DNA of 64,000 nucleotides from Nesterenkonia sp. LB17 (GCF_022565915.1 NZ_JAJOYX010000002.1:1-64000); one strand, 5' to 3'. Positions 33,708 through 43,228 are shown, numbered from the stretch's first letter. Notes: generated by a model not told the origin, from the letters alone. Program-made: numbers and translations.

Positions 33708-35066
33708 CTATCGGTCGATTTTGATCAATGGCAAACGGCGTGAATTGAAGGCCCTCTCGGTGGCCCCGTGGTGCGAGAATCTAGGGGCCGCTGGTCTGGA
33801 GGGAGTCCCAAAAGAGAGGCTGAAGGCGACAAGTACAAACCAGGCGCCTACCTGCCATTGAGACGGCTGCGCGACGACAGCGGTGATCGTGAAGGCTAGC
33901 CAGATTACTGTTCCAGGAATAGATCGAAGGGCGATCGTAGCTGCGAATATGATTCCAGTAATCAAGCATGCCGCTAAGAGCGGATCATTTTCCATAGCAG
34001 TCATGATATTGATATTCGCGTATCCAGAATTTGACCCGATCCCTCTATCTGCAAGCGAGATACCAGAGTCGGCACCCTTCTGGGCGAAGACTGGAAGAAT
34101 GAACACGGGTAAAAGTAATACACCAATCGCCATCACCAGGGCGACAGAAAGCAGAGATCGCCTGCGTATTCTCGTAAGTGTCAATCCGATGAGCAGCACG
34201 ACGACTACGACCAGTATGGTGGCCGTCGACTGAGTCAACAGGCTTACCAGCGTGACGAGCACGAAAATTGCCCACCAGCTAGTTGCCCTTCTCAATACAA
34301 AAAGTGCTGCGAGCATGGGCAGTAGGTAGAACACCACGAGACCTGGCTCTCCAAGCAAGGGAGAACCTCGTCGTGTTTCCTCGAGGATCGGTGGACCAGA
34401 GGTGGCCAAGGTTATTGGGAAATATAATTCTAGATTGCGGGTTCCAAATTTCAACGTCGTCAACTGATTGCCGCTGAATCCGACAGCAAGTGTGACGAGG
34501 TAGGACGTGACGTAAAGGGCAAAAAGGATGATCAATCCCGTGGTGAGGTCCTTGAGGAACCGTCGTTGAGACGCGGATAATATCGCGACAATAGTTAGGA
34601 TACCTTGGACAACTGCCAAAGAGGCTGCGTTTAGATAAATCAGTCCTACGGCGGGACAAACCATAGCGAGCACGGCGAAAATACGAAGTCCGACGCTTGG
34701 GCTTGCAGGCGCGTCTCGATAGGTCATTACTATCACGAGCAGACCGGCCGCGCCGACCAGAGCGAACATGCTGGACGATTCTCCAATGACTCCAGGTGGA
34801 ATCAAGAAAAGGCAGAATGCAGAAGCGATACCGCGAAAGTATGCGATGTGGACTGTCCCCGCTAGAGCGAGCACGCCGATGAACGACAAAATGCCGGTCA
34901 AGGAACTGTCCGTGAACAGTGCAACCACACTCGCAACCGATGCGGCCACGAGTGCAGAAATTGCTACTGCCATCCGGGCTCCCCGATATCCGGCCTCATC
35001 AATCACTGGTATCTCTTCCAATACCTTCTGGCGACCGTGCGGTCCATAATCCACCTGATCACTCAT
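33708..35066 (-). CDS. Wzy-like polysaccharide polymerase (O-antigen polymerase/ligase family)
   Basis: A 452-residue membrane protein with about 11-12 helices and one longer extracytoplasmic loop in the second half (FAQKGADSGISLADRGIGSNSGYANINIM), the pattern of Wzy polymerases and O-antigen ligases. It presumably polymerises the repeat units flipped by the Wzx-like protein. Base composition is lower in GC than the flanking core genes. It overlaps the upstream acyltransferase gene by 4 bases, consistent with one minus-strand operon from 37834 to 32612. Confidence 0.78.
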   Translation of the reverse strand: MSDQVDYGPHGRQKVLEEIPVIDEAGYRGARMAVAISALVAASVASVVALFTDSSLTGILSFIGVLALAGTVHIAYFRGIASAFCLFLIPPGVIGESSSMFALVGAAGLLVIVMTYRDAPASPSVGLRIFAVLAMVCPAVGLIYLNAASLAVVQGILTIVAILSASQRRFLKDLTTGLIILFALYVTSYLVTLAVGFSGNQLTTLKFGTRNLELYFPITLATSGPPILEETRRGSPLLGEPGLVVFYLLPMLAALFVLRRATSWWAIFVLVTLVSLLTQSTATILVVVVVLLIGLTLTRIRRRSLLSVALVMAIGVLLLPVFILPVFAQKGADSGISLADRGIGSNSGYANINIMTAMENDPLLAACLITGIIFAATIALRSIPGTVIWLAFTITAVVAQPSQWQVGAWFVLVAFSLSFGTPSRPAAPRFSHHGATERAFNSRRLPLIKIDR

Positions 35067-36064
35067 AGAGACCTGTGCCGCGAGGAATCGTTAGGGGTGC
35101 TAGCGAGTGATCGCCGGTGAACACGGCGCCGGAGATCCGGAAATGTAAAAAGCACTGCTCCTACAGGAGTTTTCGCAATGACTACGAGGATCGTCCCGAC
35201 CGTAAATGCCGCGATCACAGCTATAAAATAGGCAATCCAGGGATTTGTAACCCCAAGTCCCGCACACGCTAGAACAGTGATATAAATGACGGGCACGTGG
35301 CTCGTGTAGTAGACTATTGACTTCCTGCCAAGGAAAGATAATGCAGCCATAAATGGCATATCGCAGAAACGTTCTACGCGAATTGCCACGGCAATGATGA
35401 CAAAAATACCCGCAATGACTCCTCCGATCCAGCCTGTCTCATACAAGATTCTCTCTCCAGAGACTGCTAGAGAGGAGACAATTATCATTGGGATGATTCC
35501 AAGAAATATCCATCGACTATGGAGTACGGCAATATTATTGACTGATCTCTTGGAGTACAACCATTCTCCTAGCATGAAGATGCCCCACAGGAAGAAGAAT
35601 CTCTGGATGGTCTGAATGTCGGCTGGCACGGATGCAGCCAGCGTAAATGCTATGAGTATTAGCGGGAGTCTGGGGATGTTGATCGCCAGAAGCGAAATAA
35701 AATAGTAAACAAAAACAAAAATGAGATACCAAAGGTATGACCCATAAAGTTGATGATCAAATATTGAGTAAGAGCTTCCTATTGTCAAGAAGTAAACGAA
35801 TGTCCAAATTGCATAAGGCCAAATTAGATTTCTTAACTTGCCTGCAGTAAAGTCTGCGAAAGACTTTCGTAAAGACATATTTACGATTACCCCAGAGAGA
35901 AATACAAGGAGAGGCATTCTATATGGGCCGAAAAAGCTATTAAATGCAGTCAGTGATTCGGGTGGATCGTAGCCAAATCTTAGTAGAGTATTCGAATGGA
36001 AGAGGATCACCATGAAGATGGCCGATCCACGCAAGTAGTCCATCCAGTGCAGCCGATCAGGCAC
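35063..36064 (-). CDS. Membrane acyltransferase, acyltransferase-3 family
   Basis: A 333-residue polytopic protein starting with RLHWMDYLRGSAIFMVILFHS, the signature helix of OafA/acyltransferase-3 enzymes with the invariant active-site His; a second conserved segment is SFFGPYRMPLLVFLSG. It likely O-acetylates the EPS during or after assembly. The coding sequence is visibly AT-rich against its surroundings, which suggests horizontal acquisition. It overlaps its neighbours by 4 and 8 bases. Confidence 0.85.
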   Translation of the reverse strand: MPDRLHWMDYLRGSAIFMVILFHSNTLLRFGYDPPESLTAFNSFFGPYRMPLLVFLSGVIVNMSLRKSFADFTAGKLRNLIWPYAIWTFVYFLTIGSSYSIFDHQLYGSYLWYLIFVFVYYFISLLAINIPRLPLILIAFTLAASVPADIQTIQRFFFLWGIFMLGEWLYSKRSVNNIAVLHSRWIFLGIIPMIIVSSLAVSGERILYETGWIGGVIAGIFVIIAVAIRVERFCDMPFMAALSFLGRKSIVYYTSHVPVIYITVLACAGLGVTNPWIAYFIAVIAAFTVGTILVVIAKTPVGAVLFTFPDLRRRVHRRSLASTPNDSSRHRSL

Positions 36065-36659
36065 TTCCAGTTGTCCCTTCAGTCCCCAATTTATTTCGAG
36101 TGCTATTCAATAGACGGAGATGCTCTGCTTGGATAGTGTCACTCATCCTATGGCCGATTGTCTGCGCAGGATTTCCGCCAACGATTTCGAATGATCCTAC
36201 ATCCCGCGTGACGACGGATCCAGCTGCGATTACCGCGCCGTCACCGACCGCAATTCCTGACAATAACACCGCACCATAGCCGATCCACACGTCGACGCCG
36301 ATGTTGACTTCGTCTGAACTCGTTTTCTCGCGGTCCCCAACCCAGGTTGCATCAACGATGGCCGTGCCGAGCTCGTCTAAGGCGTGGTCGTTTCGCCCGA
36401 CGATACCAACGTTGGCTGCAATTACGGTCTTATATCCGATTCGTCCTGCGACTTCAATGGTGCAATTTCGTCCGATCGCCACGCCATCCTCGATTGACAG
36501 TCCGTGGAGCGAACGAATTACGGTGCCGCTACCGACGCGAACATTACGTCCTACCGCAACTTCTCCTGAAGTTGCCAGTGTCAGCATGCCTTTGCCAACT
36601 AGTCGTCGCAACGTGGCGCCGCCAGGTAGCTTCTTTAGTCTGCCTCGCTCGTCACTCAT
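36057..36659 (-). CDS. Left-handed beta-helix (hexapeptide) acetyltransferase
   Basis: A 200-residue acyltransferase with repeated hexapeptide units (VGRNVRVGSGTVI, IEDGVAIGRNCTIE, VNIGVDVWIGYGAVLLSGIAVGDGAVIAAGSVVTRDV) and the terminal NPAQTIGHR of the NodL/WbbJ/CatB group. It probably acetylates a sugar hydroxyl or amino group of the EPS precursor in the cytoplasm. A divergent residue is the aspartate-rich loop NDHALDEL in place of a typical NHxH site. It is co-transcribed with neighbours by overlap. Confidence 0.85.
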   Translation of the reverse strand: MSDERGRLKKLPGGATLRRLVGKGMLTLATSGEVAVGRNVRVGSGTVIRSLHGLSIEDGVAIGRNCTIEVAGRIGYKTVIAANVGIVGRNDHALDELGTAIVDATWVGDREKTSSDEVNIGVDVWIGYGAVLLSGIAVGDGAVIAAGSVVTRDVGSFEIVGGNPAQTIGHRMSDTIQAEHLRLLNSTRNKLGTEGTTGSA

Positions 36660-37834
36660 TGGTCCTCCTCCTGTTGCTTACCTATGATTGCGGCGAGGAA
36701 ACCTGAAGCCATGGCCGTGGATGAGTATTGGCCACGCGCGGTTTCCATCACGCGCTCAGGCTCCCACCTCAATCGACCTTCGAATACCTCAACAAGTCTT
36801 GCTGCGAGCGCCTCAGCACTGCCTGCTGCGAAGTAGGCACCGGTTTCTGGCGAGAGAAGCTCAATTTCCGGTGCGTGCGGCTCATCGTCCGCAACCAACA
36901 TTGGTACGCCGAACCCCAGGCTCTGGGTTAGGCTCAGGCCTGCATATCCGGGTGAGACGGATATCATGGTCTCGGCGTATATTTGCTTCAGTGCGCAGTA
37001 GTCACCGATGTGGCCAAGCAGCTCGACTTGATCAGAGGCGCCTAGGTGTTCAACGCGTTCCTCGAGCGTGCTGGAGAGAGATCCCGATCCGACAAGAGTT
37101 AGCTTGACCCCGTCGGGCAACTTCGAGATAGCGCGCAGGTAGGCATCGACTAAAAGTTCCGGTCGTTTGGCAGTTTCAAGGCGACCGACGTAAAGAATGC
37201 GATATCTGTTGGAAGACGGATTATATACCAGCTTATCGGAGGGGTATAGTCCATTTGCGGCGACCCAAACAGGTGATTTCTGTTGCTCCGCATTGACCTG
37301 CTCTGCGTCTGTCCACGTATAGGTGACCACTCCACTCGACAGTCGTCGCATAAAGCGCCTCAGCGGCGCCGTCCGGGAGTCACGCCCTGCACGCGGGTTC
37401 ACGTGACCCCATACGAGAGTGCGTCGTCGAGTCAATCGCCTCGTCCCGACAATGAGCCAAGCGGTGATTGAACGGGGGTTGAGGTCTACGATCGCAACAT
37501 CCGCCCTTATTCCTGCAAACACAGTGCCAGGTTGCCAAAGCATGCGCCGCCCAAAAAGGTGTACGTTCGACACGTATGTCACGCCAGGGTGCCATGAGCT
37601 GCGCACGCTAGCATCGGCATGTGAATCGCCAGCGATGAACCTCAATTTTACTGCGCTCGTGGAGGTGAGCTTCGTGAGCTCTTCAATGAAACTCCTGCGG
37701 TACTCAGGAAGAACGGCGAGTATAGCCACCGCATCGAGTGTATGCCTATCGTTGGGTGCTCGATTCGCCTGTGATGGATCGATCACGGGCACATCGGTGC
37801 CACTTGGAGATTCGCGCGCCACTGGTTCATCCAT
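36656..37834 (-). CDS. Glycosyltransferase family 4
   Basis: A 392-residue GT-B glycosyltransferase. The C-terminal domain has YRILYVGRLETAKRPELLVDAYL, VKLTLVGSGSLSSTLEERVEHL, VELLGHIGD and SPGYAGLSLTQSLGFGVPMLVADDEPHAPEI, in which the usual first acidic residue of the E-x7-E motif is replaced (AGLSLTQS). The first 35 residues look unstructured. It is the first gene of the minus-strand EPS block and starts 38 bases from the divergent glycosyltransferase gene. The ATG at 37834 is the most upstream plausible start. Confidence 0.82.
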   Translation of the reverse strand: MDEPVARESPSGTDVPVIDPSQANRAPNDRHTLDAVAILAVLPEYRRSFIEELTKLTSTSAVKLRFIAGDSHADASVRSSWHPGVTYVSNVHLFGRRMLWQPGTVFAGIRADVAIVDLNPRSITAWLIVGTRRLTRRRTLVWGHVNPRAGRDSRTAPLRRFMRRLSSGVVTYTWTDAEQVNAEQQKSPVWVAANGLYPSDKLVYNPSSNRYRILYVGRLETAKRPELLVDAYLRAISKLPDGVKLTLVGSGSLSSTLEERVEHLGASDQVELLGHIGDYCALKQIYAETMISVSPGYAGLSLTQSLGFGVPMLVADDEPHAPEIELLSPETGAYFAAGSAEALAARLVEVFEGRLRWEPERVMETARGQYSSTAMASGFLAAIIGKQQEEDQ

Positions 37835-37872
37835 TCTGGTTTACGTGAGGAGATGCACTAGATTCTAGCCCG

Positions 37873-39144
37873 ATGACTACTCCACTCAGAATCAGTGTCC
37901 TCGGCCTAAACTACGTTCCTGAGCACACGGGCATTGCCCCCTACACGAGCGGTCTCGCGATGGGGCTCACCCAGAGAGACTTCAGCGTCCACACATTCGC
38001 GGCCCATCCGCACTATCCCGACTGGGCAGTCAGCGAGGGGTATGGCGCGTGGACTTCGCATGAACAACTACGTGGCGTGCCGCTCACTCGTTTCCGCCAT
38101 TACGTTCCATCTGACCCCAGAGGGGTTCGTCGGCTCGCCTCCGAGATCACATTTGGATTGCGGCTGCTGTTCGCAAGCTTCGATCGCCCTGATGTAATCC
38201 TTGCGGTCTCACCCTCGCTCTTCTCAACCGCGATTGCCGCTATGGGGATACGGCGGGGGACCCCATTTGTAGTGTGGGTTCAGGATATCTATTCCTTGGG
38301 AGTTAAGGAGACTGGCGGTAGCCGAGCTGTCGCGAGCATTGTTGAGAAGGTCGAGTCGTGGCTACTTCGCCGAGCCGATCGCGTCGTCGTGATCCACGAG
38401 CGTTTTGCCGACTATCTGTGTGCTTCGCTCGGTGTGCCCCGCGAGCGAATCGAAGTCATTCGCAATTGGACTCACTTGCGGGAGAGCGCCCTCCCTGATC
38501 GTGCCGCGACCCGTGCACAGTTCGGTTGGAGCAGCGATGAGACTGTAGTGCTTCACGCGGGAAACATGGGCGTCAAACAGGGACTTGAGAATGTGATCGA
38601 CGCCGCGCGTATTGCGGATGAGCGAGCGGCGCGGGTCCGATTCGTGCTGATGGGCAACGGCAGCGAGCGCGATAGTCTTGCGGCTCTCGCTATGAATGTA
38701 AAACGAGTGGAGATAATACCCTCTCAGGAGGATGAGTTGTTCGCCGCGATGCTCGACGCGGCTGATGTTCTACTTGTGAACGAGAAGCCCGGGGTTTCCG
38801 GCATGGCTGTTCCTAGCAAGTTGACATCGTACTTCTCAGCAGCCAGGCCAGTGCTTGCGGCGACCGATCTTGGGGGTACCACCGCCAGCGAATTGAACGC
38901 GGCAAGTGCCGGCGTCATAGTGAATGCGGGCGAGCCAGAAGCCCTCTTCGAAGCTGCTATGGAGCTCGCAAGCGACGTCGAGAGGCGTCATCACCTCGGT
39001 CGAAACGGTCGACTGTACCGAGAGACCGTACTCACCGCCGAGACAGCCATTGAGAAGTTTGCAACGCTACTGACTAGATTGAGTAATGCCGGAGCGCGCC
39101 GCGGCAAGTCGAGTCTGAAGTATCCTGTAGGTAGAGCATCTTAA
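37873..39144 (+). CDS. Glycosyltransferase family 4, WcaI/WbuB-like
   Basis: A 423-residue glycosyltransferase resembling colanic-acid WcaI and WbuB. The N-terminus VLGLNYVPEHTGIAPYTSGLAMGL, the HYPDW segment, and the C-terminal VVLHAGNMGVKQGLENVIDAA and VSGMAVPSKLTSYFSAARPVLAATD (nucleotide-sugar site) are characteristic. Members transfer fucose or N-acetylated amino sugars. Location directly before gmd-fcl makes a GDP-fucose donor attractive, but this is inference. GAGGAG lies about 15 bases before the ATG, too far to be ideal. Confidence 0.87.
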   Translation: MTTPLRISVLGLNYVPEHTGIAPYTSGLAMGLTQRDFSVHTFAAHPHYPDWAVSEGYGAWTSHEQLRGVPLTRFRHYVPSDPRGVRRLASEITFGLRLLFASFDRPDVILAVSPSLFSTAIAAMGIRRGTPFVVWVQDIYSLGVKETGGSRAVASIVEKVESWLLRRADRVVVIHERFADYLCASLGVPRERIEVIRNWTHLRESALPDRAATRAQFGWSSDETVVLHAGNMGVKQGLENVIDAARIADERAARVRFVLMGNGSERDSLAALAMNVKRVEIIPSQEDELFAAMLDAADVLLVNEKPGVSGMAVPSKLTSYFSAARPVLAATDLGGTTASELNAASAGVIVNAGEPEALFEAAMELASDVERRHHLGRNGRLYRETVLTAETAIEKFATLLTRLSNAGARRGKSSLKYPVGRAS

Positions 39145-39188
39145 AGCCTAATTGTTATCAATTATCTGTAGCCTAGAGCGGAGCATTC

Positions 39189-40232
39189 GTGACGAAACGT
39201 GCACTTATCACCGGCATCACCGGTCAAGACGGTTCTTATCTCGCTGAGCTGCTGCTTGCCAAGGGGTACGAGGTGCACGGCATCATTCGCCGTGCGTCAA
39301 CGTTTAATACCAGCCGTATAGACCACCTCTACGTCGACCCGCACGACCCCTCGGCGAAGCTGTTCCTGCACTATGGCGACTTGAGCGACGGTGCGCGCCT
39401 CGTCACGCTGATGAGTCAGATCAATCCGGACGAGGTCTATAACCTCGCCGCGCAGTCGCACGTTCGTGTGTCATTCGATGAGCCCGAGCACACGGCCGAC
39501 ACTACGGGCACGGGCACGATTCGTCTGCTCGAGGCTGTGCGTCTGTCCGGTGTAGAGACCCGCTTCTACCAGGCGTCGTCATCGGAGCTTTACGGGGCCA
39601 CCCCGCCACCGCAGAGCGAGACCACGCCGTTCTACCCGCGTTCCCCTTACGCTGCTGCCAAGCTCTACTCGTACTGGATCACCAAGAACTACCGCGAGGC
39701 CTACGGAATGTTCGCCGTCAACGGCATCCTGTTCAACCACGAGTCGCCTCGCCGCGGTGAGACATTCGTCACCCGCAAGATCACCCGTGCCGTCGCACGC
39801 ATCAAGGCCGGCGTGCAGAAGGACCTCTACCTGGGAAACCTAATGTCGGTACGCGACTGGGGTTACGCGGCGGAGTACGTGGAGGGCATGTGGCGCATGC
39901 TGCAGGTAGATACTCCCGACGATTACGTGCTTGCCACCGGCGTGGGCTACACCATCAAGGACTTCCTGGAGACCTCGTTCACTCATGCAGGCCTCAACTG
40001 GCAGGACTATGTGAAGTTCGACGAACGCTACCTGCGGCCGACTGAGGTTGACGCGCTCGTCGGTGACCCTTCCAAGGCTAATTCCGAACTTGGCTGGACT
40101 GCCAAGGTCGATGGGCTTGATCTCGCCAAACTCATGGTGGATGCCGATATGGAAGCTCTCGAATCTGAGGGGCGTCCGTGGATCGACAAAGTGAATCTGC
40201 CTTCATGGAGCACGGAGGAAGTCGTACGATGA
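39189..40232 (+). CDS. gmd: GDP-mannose 4,6-dehydratase
   Basis: Converts GDP-D-mannose to GDP-4-keto-6-deoxymannose, the first step to GDP-L-fucose. It has 347 residues, an extended short-chain dehydrogenase fold with [16 protein letters not shown] (NADP site), the active-site segment SSSELYG with Glu133, and Y154-x3-K158. [19 protein letters not shown] is the family substrate signature. The GC content is nearer to the core genome than that of the glycosyltransferases before it. It overlaps fcl by ATGA. No manB/manC is in the window, so GDP-mannose must come from elsewhere. Confidence 0.97.
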   Translation: MTKRALITGITGQDGSYLAELLLAKGYEVHGIIRRASTFNTSRIDHLYVDPHDPSAKLFLHYGDLSDGARLVTLMSQINPDEVYNLAAQSHVRVSFDEPEHTADTTGTGTIRLLEAVRLSGVETRFYQASSSELYGATPPPQSETTPFYPRSPYAAAKLYSYWITKNYREAYGMFAVNGILFNHESPRRGETFVTRKITRAVARIKAGVQKDLYLGNLMSVRDWGYAAEYVEGMWRMLQVDTPDDYVLATGVGYTIKDFLETSFTHAGLNWQDYVKFDERYLRPTEVDALVGDPSKANSELGWTAKVDGLDLAKLMVDADMEALESEGRPWIDKVNLPSWSTEEVVR

Positions 40233-41209
40233 CCGCGGGTGACGACCTCGCTTTCAACCCCGGGCCGCTCGACCGCGACGCTGCCTTCTACGTCGCGGGA
40301 CATCGCGGCCTTGTGGGCTCCGCCATCTGGCGGCGCCTCGAGTCTGGCGGGTTCACGAACCTCATCGGCAGGCCCTCCGCTGAACTCGACCTCAAGGATC
40401 GCGAAGCCGTATTTGACTTCTTCCGCGAGACCAAGCCGAAGTACGTAGTGCTCGCTGCCGCGAAGGTCGGGGGTATCCTCGCGAACAGCACCTACCCGGT
40501 CGACTTCCTGAGTGAGAACATCCGTATCCAGTCGAATGTTATGGACGCCGCCCTGGAGACGAATGTGGAGCGGTTGCTGTTCCTGGGATCGAGCTGCATC
40601 TACCCGAAGTTCGCCGACCAGCCCATCCGCGAAGATTCGTTGCTCACCGGACACCTCGAGCCGACCAACGACTCCTACGCGATCGCAAAAATCGCTGGCA
40701 TCCTGAACGTGCAGGCCGTGCGGCGCCAGTATGGACTTCCGTGGATCTCGGCGATGCCGACTAACCTCTACGGGCCGAACGACAACTTCAGCCCCAAAGG
40801 CTCACACGTCCTGCCGGCACTGATCCGCCGGTACGACGAGGCTGCTCGCTCCGGCGACTCCACGGTCACGAACTGGGGAACAGGCACACCCCGGCGTGAA
40901 TTCCTGCATTCAGACGATATGGCCGACGCCTGCCTTCACCTGCTGGAACACTACGACGGACCAGAACAGGTCAACGTGGGCACCGGTAGTGACGTGACCA
41001 TCCGCGAGATCGCCGAGACGATCGCCTCAGTAGTGGGCTACCAGGGCGAGACGCAGTGGGACACTTCCAAGCCTGACGGGACGCATCAGAAGCTCCTCGA
41101 CGTCTCCAAGCTCAGTGACGCCGGTTGGACGGCCAAGATCAGCCTTGCAGAAGGCCTTGAGCGCACCGTGAAGTGGTATCGCGAGCACGTGGACAGCGTT
41201 CGACAGTGA
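40229..41209 (+). CDS. fcl: GDP-L-fucose synthase
   Basis: NADPH-dependent epimerase-reductase that turns the Gmd product into GDP-L-fucose. It has 326 residues, with the dinucleotide motif [32 protein letters not shown] and Y150-x3-K154 (SYAIAKIAG), then the signature [21 protein letters not shown] sequence sits inside the 3' end of gmd, and the start overlaps the gmd stop by four bases. The first 19 residues precede the conserved core and are unusual in length. Confidence 0.97.
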   Translation: MTAGDDLAFNPGPLDRDAAFYVAGHRGLVGSAIWRRLESGGFTNLIGRPSAELDLKDREAVFDFFRETKPKYVVLAAAKVGGILANSTYPVDFLSENIRIQSNVMDAALETNVERLLFLGSSCIYPKFADQPIREDSLLTGHLEPTNDSYAIAKIAGILNVQAVRRQYGLPWISAMPTNLYGPNDNFSPKGSHVLPALIRRYDEAARSGDSTVTNWGTGTPRREFLHSDDMADACLHLLEHYDGPEQVNVGTGSDVTIREIAETIASVVGYQGETQWDTSKPDGTHQKLLDVSKLSDAGWTAKISLAEGLERTVKWYREHVDSVRQ

Positions 41210-41247
41210 CGGACGCTGACCCGCACCGCGGATAACCGTGGTGCGGG

Positions 41248-41736
41248 TCAGTGCGGTTCGAGGCTTGAGAGTAAATCTCGGCATCCGGGCCACAGCGGAT
41301 GGGGGAGCTCTGCAGGTCCGAACCAATTGAAGTCGAGCGCCTCATTGCGTGGGTTCGGGTCTCCATCCAGCTCGACGGTGTAGGACAGTCCCACCGAGTG
41401 TTTGCGTGGGTCCACGCCGTGCGCAAGCTGCTGGGCTGACTCGGGCGTATCCTCGGGCGGGAACCACTGGTACACGTGGCTGGGCTGTGGGTCGGCACCT
41501 AGAATAATGTCCGTGTTCAGGGTGTCGCGGCAATGCCGTTGCAGCGCAGCGGCGATGGTTTCTCCGCGGGAGATGCGCCCGCCCAGGTGGCACCAGACTC
41601 GCCCGAACGGTGAATCCCGGAGTATCAGCCCAATCTCAGTCATGCCCTCGACCTGTCGCACAGGGATGAAGTCCACGCAGATGAGGGGAACAGACTGCTC
41701 GACCTGGGCATATAGCTCGTCCGGTAGGAATTTCAC
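41248..41736 (-). CDS. NUDIX-like protein (possibly DUF4916 group)
   Basis: A 162-residue protein with a NUDIX fold appearance (PLICVDFIPVRQVEGMTEIGLILRDSPFG, then WCHLGGRISRGETIAAALQRHCRDTL). The NUDIX box G-x5-E-x7-R-E-x2-E-E is only partly kept: the Gly, first Glu and Arg are there, but the catalytic E-x2-EE is replaced by HCRDTL. Hydrolase activity is therefore doubtful, unless other acidic residues substitute. Actinobacterial DUF4916 proteins start with a similar PDELYAQVEQSVPLICVD. Convergent with fcl, with 38 bases between. Its position next to GDP-sugar genes could hint at a nucleotide-sugar role. Confidence 0.72.
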   Translation of the reverse strand: MKFLPDELYAQVEQSVPLICVDFIPVRQVEGMTEIGLILRDSPFGRVWCHLGGRISRGETIAAALQRHCRDTLNTDIILGADPQPSHVYQWFPPEDTPESAQQLAHGVDPRKHSVGLSYTVELDGDPNPRNEALDFNWFGPAELPHPLWPGCRDLLSSLEPH

Positions 41737-41856
41737 GACATAAGTCTAGGTGCAGCCCTGCGCTTAGGGGCACGCCTCAACGGTCAGCCCGTGTTCACCA
41801 GAGACAGCTCTCCAGCGAATCCGGGGCGCTTGATCCGGTTCGCTGACCCGGCGGTG

Positions 41857-41862
41857 TATCAT
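41857..41862 (+). promoter_or_regulatory. Candidate -10 box of the terC promoter
   Basis: TATCAT, preceded by TG two bases upstream (GTGTATCAT), lies just before the riboswitch. A convincing -35 box at 17 bases is not visible, so this may be an extended -10 promoter. Confidence 0.35.
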
Positions 41863-41871
41863 CATCCAAGC

Positions 41872-41970
41872 GTGGGGGAGTATCCCTAACACTGTGGTCG
41901 TCAGCACGCGGGGCATCGTCGCCTCGCCGGACACAGAGGCCTGGATTCAGGCGGAGAGACTCGCGAGGAC
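41872..41970 (+). ncRNA. yybP-ykoY-type (Mn2+) riboswitch in front of terC
   Basis: The leader contains the conserved blocks of this riboswitch in order: GGGGGAGTATCCC (41874-41886), a paired middle part with TCGTCA (41898-41903) and CATCGTCGCC (41924-41933 region), then ACAGAGGCCT (41933-41942), followed by a short hairpin and GGAGAGAC. Actinobacterial terC genes are classic carriers of this element, which binds Mn2+ and switches on the downstream transporter. The expression platform probably lies in 41943-42003. The assignment is by eye from consensus; the exact ends are approximate. Confidence 0.85.
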
Positions 41971-42003
41971 ATCGCTGTACCCTTCTTCGCGAAAGGCTCC
42001 TTC

Positions 42004-43206
42004 ATGGAGATCTCCCCACTGGTCTGGACCGTCACGCTTGCGCTGATCGTCGGCCTGCTGCTCTTCGACTTCGTCTTCCACGTGCGCAAGGCGCACACCC
42101 CCACCATCAAAGAGGCCGCCCTCTGGTCTTCCTTCTACGTGGGCGTCGCGCTGCTGTTCGGCCTGGGCTTCTTCGTCCTGGGCCACCCGGAGATGGCCAC
42201 CGAGTACTACGCCGGCTACGTCACCGAGAAGGCGCTTTCGGTGGACAACCTCTTCGTCTTCCTTGTCATCATCGGCAGCTTCAACGTCCCCCGGGAGTAC
42301 CAGCAGAAGGTGCTGCTCTTCGGCATCGTCTTCGCGCTGATCGCGCGCAGCGGGTTCATCTTCATCGGCGCCGGGTTGATCAACCTCTGGAGCGACGTCT
42401 TCTACCTCTTCGGCATCATCCTGCTGATGACCGCCGGGCAGCTGCTGAAGAAGGAGCTCGCCGGGGACACCGGGGGAGACGAGGCGGACAACTTCTTCAT
42501 CCGGTTCGCACGCCGGCACCTGAACACCACCGAGGAATACCACGGGGACAAGATCACCACGCGGGTCAACGGCAAGCGGATGTTCACTCCGATGCTGCTG
42601 GTGATGCTCGCCATCGGTGGCACCGACCTGCTCTTCGCCGTGGACTCGATCCCGGCCATCTACGGGCTCACCCAGGAGCCGTTCATCGTCTTCGCCGCCA
42701 CCGCCTTCTCGCTGATGGGTCTGCGGCAGCTGTACTTCCTCATCGACGGTTTGCTGGACCGGCTCATCTACCTCTCCTACGGCCTGGCCCTGATCCTGGG
42801 CTTCATCGGCGTGAAGCTGATGATCCACGCCCTGCACGAGAACAACCTCTTCTTCATCAACAACGGCGAAGACGTCTCGGTGGTCGAGATCGAAACCGGC
42901 CTGTCGCTGCTGGTCATCGTGGGTGTCCTGATCATCACGGTGACCACCTCGCTGCTCGCACCGAAGGGCCGGGCGCTTCGCGCCATCCAGAACGCCGAGA
43001 AGTACTCTCAGCGCTACGTGGATCTCCGAGAAATGGCGCCCGCGGACCGAGAGTTCAATCTGATCCAGACAGCCCAGAAGTACGACTACTGGGCCACCAA
43101 GGTGGCGAAGGTGCCCGAGAAGTACCAGGAAGACCTGATCGAACATCGCGGCCAGTACCTAGCGCTCCTGGAGAAGGCTCGAGGCCTGCGCAGCGGCGTG
43201 CGCTGA
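42004..43206 (+). CDS. TerC-family membrane transporter (probable Mn2+ exporter, Alx/MeeF-like)
   Basis: A 400-residue membrane protein with 8-9 helices. Two TerC signatures are visible: ALSVDNLFVFLVIIGSFNVP, with the acidic metal-site residues SxDN, and a second repeat GGTDLLFAVDSIPAIYG with the matching VDSIPA. TerC proteins behind a manganese riboswitch export Mn2+ or supply it to secreted enzymes. The C-terminal 75 residues are a charged cytoplasmic tail. Together with sodA elsewhere in this window, it points to managed manganese levels. Confidence 0.9.
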   Translation: MEISPLVWTVTLALIVGLLLFDFVFHVRKAHTPTIKEAALWSSFYVGVALLFGLGFFVLGHPEMATEYYAGYVTEKALSVDNLFVFLVIIGSFNVPREYQQKVLLFGIVFALIARSGFIFIGAGLINLWSDVFYLFGIILLMTAGQLLKKELAGDTGGDEADNFFIRFARRHLNTTEEYHGDKITTRVNGKRMFTPMLLVMLAIGGTDLLFAVDSIPAIYGLTQEPFIVFAATAFSLMGLRQLYFLIDGLLDRLIYLSYGLALILGFIGVKLMIHALHENNLFFINNGEDVSVVEIETGLSLLVIVGVLIITVTTSLLAPKGRALRAIQNAEKYSQRYVDLREMAPADREFNLIQTAQKYDYWATKVAKVPEKYQEDLIEHRGQYLALLEKARGLRSGVR

Positions 43207-43228
43207 CTCCAGTTCAGCCGAGCCAGAG

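Noticed and set aside
33527-33724. 65-codon open frame antisense to the glycosyltransferase start
   Set aside because: No ribosome binding site, no motif, and it overlaps two genes of a coherent operon.
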